NCBI GenBank assembly: GCA_964493985.1 | Contig: CAZBQL010000001.1 | Location: 1 to 64,000, forward strand | Direction of reading: 5' to 3' | DNA length: 64,000 nucleotides | Origin: MGML01 sp964493985 | Lineage (GTDB): Bacteria > Chloroflexota > Dehalococcoidia > Dehalococcoidales > UBA2162 | Part shown: piece by piece, positions 61,543-64,000 of the stretch | Position numbering within the stretch: position 1 is the first letter of the stretch | Layout: every line of letters begins with the position of its first letter | Translations under genes and position numbers: made by a program | The notes under the pieces: model-generated | The model's input: the letters and a program-made list of their open reading frames with translations, nothing else | What the model was told of the DNA's origin: nothing | Databases searched by the model: none

Positions 61543-62184
61543 ATGAATGATACAGTTTATCCCTCGGGGTGGTTTGACCTCGATGAAAATGGACTATACA
61601 TAAACAGCCAGTTTTTCAGAAGGCTGTTGTCGTATTATCGCTGGTCAGTTTATGCCGACCGCAAGATAAAAAATGACTCAACACAGGACAATTTATTGTT
61701 AAAAGACACTATAGCCATGACGATGACCGAGAAATCCGGAAGAGTTATTATGGCAATATCAAAATATCCCTCGTTTATCGGTACTCTACATTACATTTTC
61801 AACTGTCGAGGTTATTCCATAGTTGCTGCTGTTACACACGAGTTGGGGCTAATCGAATTAGTAAATGAGATGAAACCTGATTTGTTGATTAACGATATTA
61901 TGATGCCATCAATGATAGGTATTAGTATGGCTTTGCGTCTCCGAATAAATACAGAAGTACCCACTATATTGATAAGTAACTGGCAGACTGCTGATAACAG
62001 CTTTAAAAGCTTAAATATCGATGGTCCCGGGATCCTCAGCTCCCAGATAGGTCCGGATGAATTAGTAGAATGGGTAGATAACGTTCAAAAACGGAATATA
62101 AACTTCAATCGCGGTAGAATTTACATACCAAATACACAAAACGAGGTTAATAAGAGCGAAACATCTTACCAGGTATTCAATTAA
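61543..62184 (+). CDS. Degenerate receiver-domain protein with N-terminal extension
   Basis: A 213-residue protein. Residues 1-65 are a unique N-terminal region with aromatic residues (VYPSGWFDLDENGLYI). Residues 66-190 resemble a CheY-like receiver: KPDLLINDIMMPSMIG contains the phospho-acceptor-like Asp118, and PTILISN the switch serine. The upstream acidic pair (ISKYPS instead of DD) and the conserved lysine are missing, so phosphorylation is doubtful. The ATG at 61543 follows GGAGGG. No output domain is present. Confidence 0.7.
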   Translation: MNDTVYPSGWFDLDENGLYINSQFFRRLLSYYRWSVYADRKIKNDSTQDNLLLKDTIAMTMTEKSGRVIMAISKYPSFIGTLHYIFNCRGYSIVAAVTHELGLIELVNEMKPDLLINDIMMPSMIGISMALRLRINTEVPTILISNWQTADNSFKSLNIDGPGILSSQIGPDELVEWVDNVQKRNINFNRGRIYIPNTQNEVNKSETSYQVFN

Positions 62185-62370
62185 ATTTATGATTTTGGTA
62201 GTAGTGAATTAGCTAAATGGCGACAGCCTGAATCACAGGCAAGATAAAACTTTATGATATATCAGGGTAGGAAAAATAAGAACTAAACGTATAATACAAG
62301 GTATTCAAAAAAAGACAGGGAATTTGAAAAACGTTGGTTTCTTTCCCGGTTCTACCAGGATATGAGGTGA

Positions 62371-63051
62371 TTAGGATACTGAGGATGATACTTCATCGCG
62401 GGAAATCTTCGGCAAGATGCCCATCGTTGTCGCAAGTGATACAGCTCCTGCCCGATTTTTAACTTCCATCTTACTCAGAATGTTCCTGAGATGAGTCTTA
62501 ACCGTTGTCTCGCTAATATAGCAGCTTTTAGCTATCTCTTTATTACTCGCTCCGGTGGCAACATACTTAAGAATCTCTTTTTCTCGATCACTTAACGAGA
62601 ACAGACTCTGATTCTGCGCACTATGAGATTGCCGCCGAAACGCCTCCATCAACTTGCCGATCATTGAAGGTGTCAGTACCTGGACCCCGTTTACTACTGA
62701 AAGAATGGAATCGGCAAGTTCGTAAATGGAACAGCTTCTCAGGAGGTACGCTGAAATACCGGCATTAATAAGGCGTGGAAGATTCGTCCCGTCTTCCGAT
62801 ACACTTAATGCTATCACTTTTATCTCAGGATATTTTTTATGTACTGTTTCTATAAGTTCAATACCACGATCACTATATGGGCGGACTCCGATAATCATCA
62901 CATCTGGTTTAAGTTCTTCGACACCAGTGAGAATATCTGCGCTAACATCTAATTTCTCAACAATCCTGAATTCATCATAATCTGTACTGAGCGTATGCTC
63001 GAGTAATTCAAGGAAGAGATGATCGTCATCGACTAATAATACTCTTGTCAT
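62371..63051 (-). CDS. NarL/LuxR-type response regulator lacking the phospho-acceptor Asp
   Basis: A 226-residue regulator: an N-terminal receiver (LLVDDDHLFLELLEHT) and C-terminal LuxR HTH (LSDREKEILKYVATGASNKEIAKS, then ETTVKTHLRNILSKMEVKNRAGAV). In the receiver, the usual LMDxxMP is VMIIGVRPYSDRG, with Gly55 where Asp should be. The DD pair and a switch serine in IALSVSED remain, but the lysine after it is replaced. It may act without phosphorylation. The DNA-binding domain is intact. Confidence 0.88.
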   Translation of the reverse strand: MTRVLLVDDDHLFLELLEHTLSTDYDEFRIVEKLDVSADILTGVEELKPDVMIIGVRPYSDRGIELIETVHKKYPEIKVIALSVSEDGTNLPRLINAGISAYLLRSCSIYELADSILSVVNGVQVLTPSMIGKLMEAFRRQSHSAQNQSLFSLSDREKEILKYVATGASNKEIAKSCYISETTVKTHLRNILSKMEVKNRAGAVSLATTMGILPKISRDEVSSSVS

Positions 63052-63484
63052 TGCAGTTAATTCCCTTCAGTTAATCGTTCCAGTGTTCCTTATTTTACTT
63101 AACCACCTGTAAGTGACTCGCATTACCTATTGTACGGCTGGAAAGGTCGTTAAAACGATTGTTGAAAGGTAGAGTTAAGTGGGAACTGGGTACTACTTAA
63201 GTGGAAATAACAGAATCTGAACAAACCAAATATGATCAGGAAAGTGATCCTGTTACCGGTAAGAAAGATATATCAATATCCATGAGCATTAATTAGTAAT
63301 GAATGATAGATCAAACAATTAAACAGGCCATCATATCGATAAATACGTTGTCAGTTTATTTCGCTGAATATAATGAAAGTCCAGATACTCTTATACCAGA
63401 TATTTCTCCAGAAAAATGATAGTTTGACGCATAAAGGCTTGTGCTGAGTTTACTACGAAAGCGCAAATAATAGGTCTAATGTAT
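63052..63484. other. Intergenic region between two minus-strand regulators
   Basis: About 430 bp. The only frame worth noting is a 31-residue plus-strand one from GTG 63201 to TAG 63296, starting MEITESEQTKYDQESDPV. It has no ribosome-binding site, so I do not call it a gene. No T-run hairpin was seen. Confidence 0.3.
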
Positions 63485-64000
63485 TCAGGAAGGTTTTACA
63501 AACCGATAGCCTACGCCACGTTCATTTAGAATGAGTTTAGGTTCGTTTGCATTATCACCAAGCTTTAACCTGAGTTGATAGATATATCGTTTTAACGAGG
63601 TATTATCAAGGTATTTGGCCTCGTTTCCCCACACATATTGTTTAATAGCATCCTGCGTCACAACCCTGTTCTCATTTGAAGCTAAATAATAAAGTATACG
63701 TCTCTCATTTGGAGTAAGATGTATTTTTTCGTTATCAACAATAAATTCATTGGTGTCTAAATTCAGGTAGATATTGCCAGATTTAATAGGAGGCAGTTCC
63801 GAGTCTCCGGGAGAGTGTGTACCGGTACGTCTAAGCACCGCCTGACATCGTACCAAGAGTTCACTCGGGCTGAAAGGTTTCACGATATAGTCATCTGCAC
63901 CTATTTCGAGACCCCTGACTTTATCAATCTCCTGGTCTCTTGCGGATAGAATTATGACCGGAACTTCAGAAAATTGGCGAATGTGTTCTAAGACATCAAA
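63485..64000 (-). CDS. OmpR-family response regulator, 5' end outside window
   Basis: The frame is open from the window end (reading FDVLEHIRQFSEVPVIILSAR) through GADDYIVKPFSPSELLVR, the receiver lysine region, then a winged-helix output domain with PNERRILYYLASNENRVVTQ, DAIKQYVWG and GYRFVKPS at the end. The first apparent start at 63883 is internal. About 171 residues are visible; the N-terminal receiver half lies beyond 64000. It is a DNA-binding regulator of OmpR/PhoB type. Confidence 0.92.
   Translation of the reverse strand, partial: FDVLEHIRQFSEVPVIILSARDQEIDKVRGLEIGADDYIVKPFSPSELLVRCQAVLRRTGTHSPGDSELPPIKSGNIYLNLDTNEFIVDNEKIHLTPNERRILYYLASNENRVVTQDAIKQYVWGNEAKYLDNTSLKRYIYQLRLKLGDNANEPKLILNERGVGYRFVKPS

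Noticed and set aside
63201..63296. 31-residue plus-strand peptide starting MEITESEQ
   Set aside because: No ribosome-binding site and GTG start in an AT-rich gap; not enough to call a gene.

Overview
The window looks like a chromosomal segment from a Dehalococcoidia-type member of the Chloroflexota. This is an inference from gene content: a complete trp biosynthetic block, a FtsZ/tubulin-like GTPase beside a DUF5679 mini-protein, dnaX-ybaB-recR, an STT3-type oligosaccharyltransferase, an archaeal-type fructose-bisphosphate aldolase/phosphatase, two-subunit pyruvate carboxylase and many soluble response regulators. UGA is the normal stop of many genes here (the Lhr helicase, for example), so the genetic code is standard. 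No rRNA, CRISPR array, IS element or prophage was seen.

Layout. 0-4.1 kb: trpD (5' end outside the window), trpC, trpF, trpB and trpA, closed by a terminator. 4.1-5.7 kb: a 46-residue zinc-ribbon protein (-) and the FtsZ-like GTPase (+), divergently transcribed. 5.8-15.7 kb: a housekeeping run of dnaX, ybaB, recR, a lipoprotein, two methyltransferases, a HAD phosphatase, recO, lysS and serS. 15.8-18.2 kb: the STT3 oligosaccharyltransferase. 18.4-25.2 kb: tRNA-Ser, a YbjQ pair, a three-gene overlapping operon (mini zinc protein, UbiA prenyltransferase, radical SAM), pgi, secG, gatB and tRNA-Ala. 25.3-30.7 kb: a HigBA module and a full-length Lhr helicase. 30.8-36.8 kb: an MFS protein, a probable selenoprotein with an in-frame UGA, a membrane protein, a bicupin and a MazEF module. 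37.1-44 kb: tRNA-Arg and a five-gene uptake cluster (FmdE-like protein, substrate-binding lipoprotein, TrmO-like protein, two permeases, fused double ATPase) preceded by a perfect 36-bp palindrome. 44.3-57.9 kb: a PfkB kinase, an orphan histidine kinase, FBP aldolase/phosphatase and GAPDH (gluconeogenesis), a C39-like exported protein, a methyltransferase, two more cupin genes, a MATE exporter, pycA/pycB and a MetE/UroD-like protein. 58-64 kb: an MFS transporter, a type IV pilin-like protein, and four receiver-type regulators around a small DUF5658-like membrane protein.

How the genes fit together. Pyruvate carboxylase, GAPDH and the bifunctional FBP aldolase/phosphatase suggest carbon flow from pyruvate upward to sugars, with pgi available for hexose phosphates. 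The FmdE/ABC cluster looks like a metal- or cofactor-linked uptake system under a dedicated metalloregulator-type operator. The HisKA_3-type kinase at 45.5 kb has no adjacent regulator and could speak to the NarL-type proteins near 60-63 kb, though one of these lacks the phospho-accepting aspartate.

The most noteworthy observations are: (1) a UGA at codon 93 of a 585-codon frame, followed at once by a bacterial SECIS-like hairpin, in a protein resembling the UGSC selenoprotein family; (2) two genes whose reading frames extend upstream of any conventional start to a near-cognate codon (AUA or ACG) placed correctly after a strong Shine-Dalgarno; (3) a TTGCA-n-CT-n-GTTGCAA palindrome present twice between the FmdE-type operon and a PfkB kinase gene; (4) three paralogous cupin genes carrying five cupin domains.
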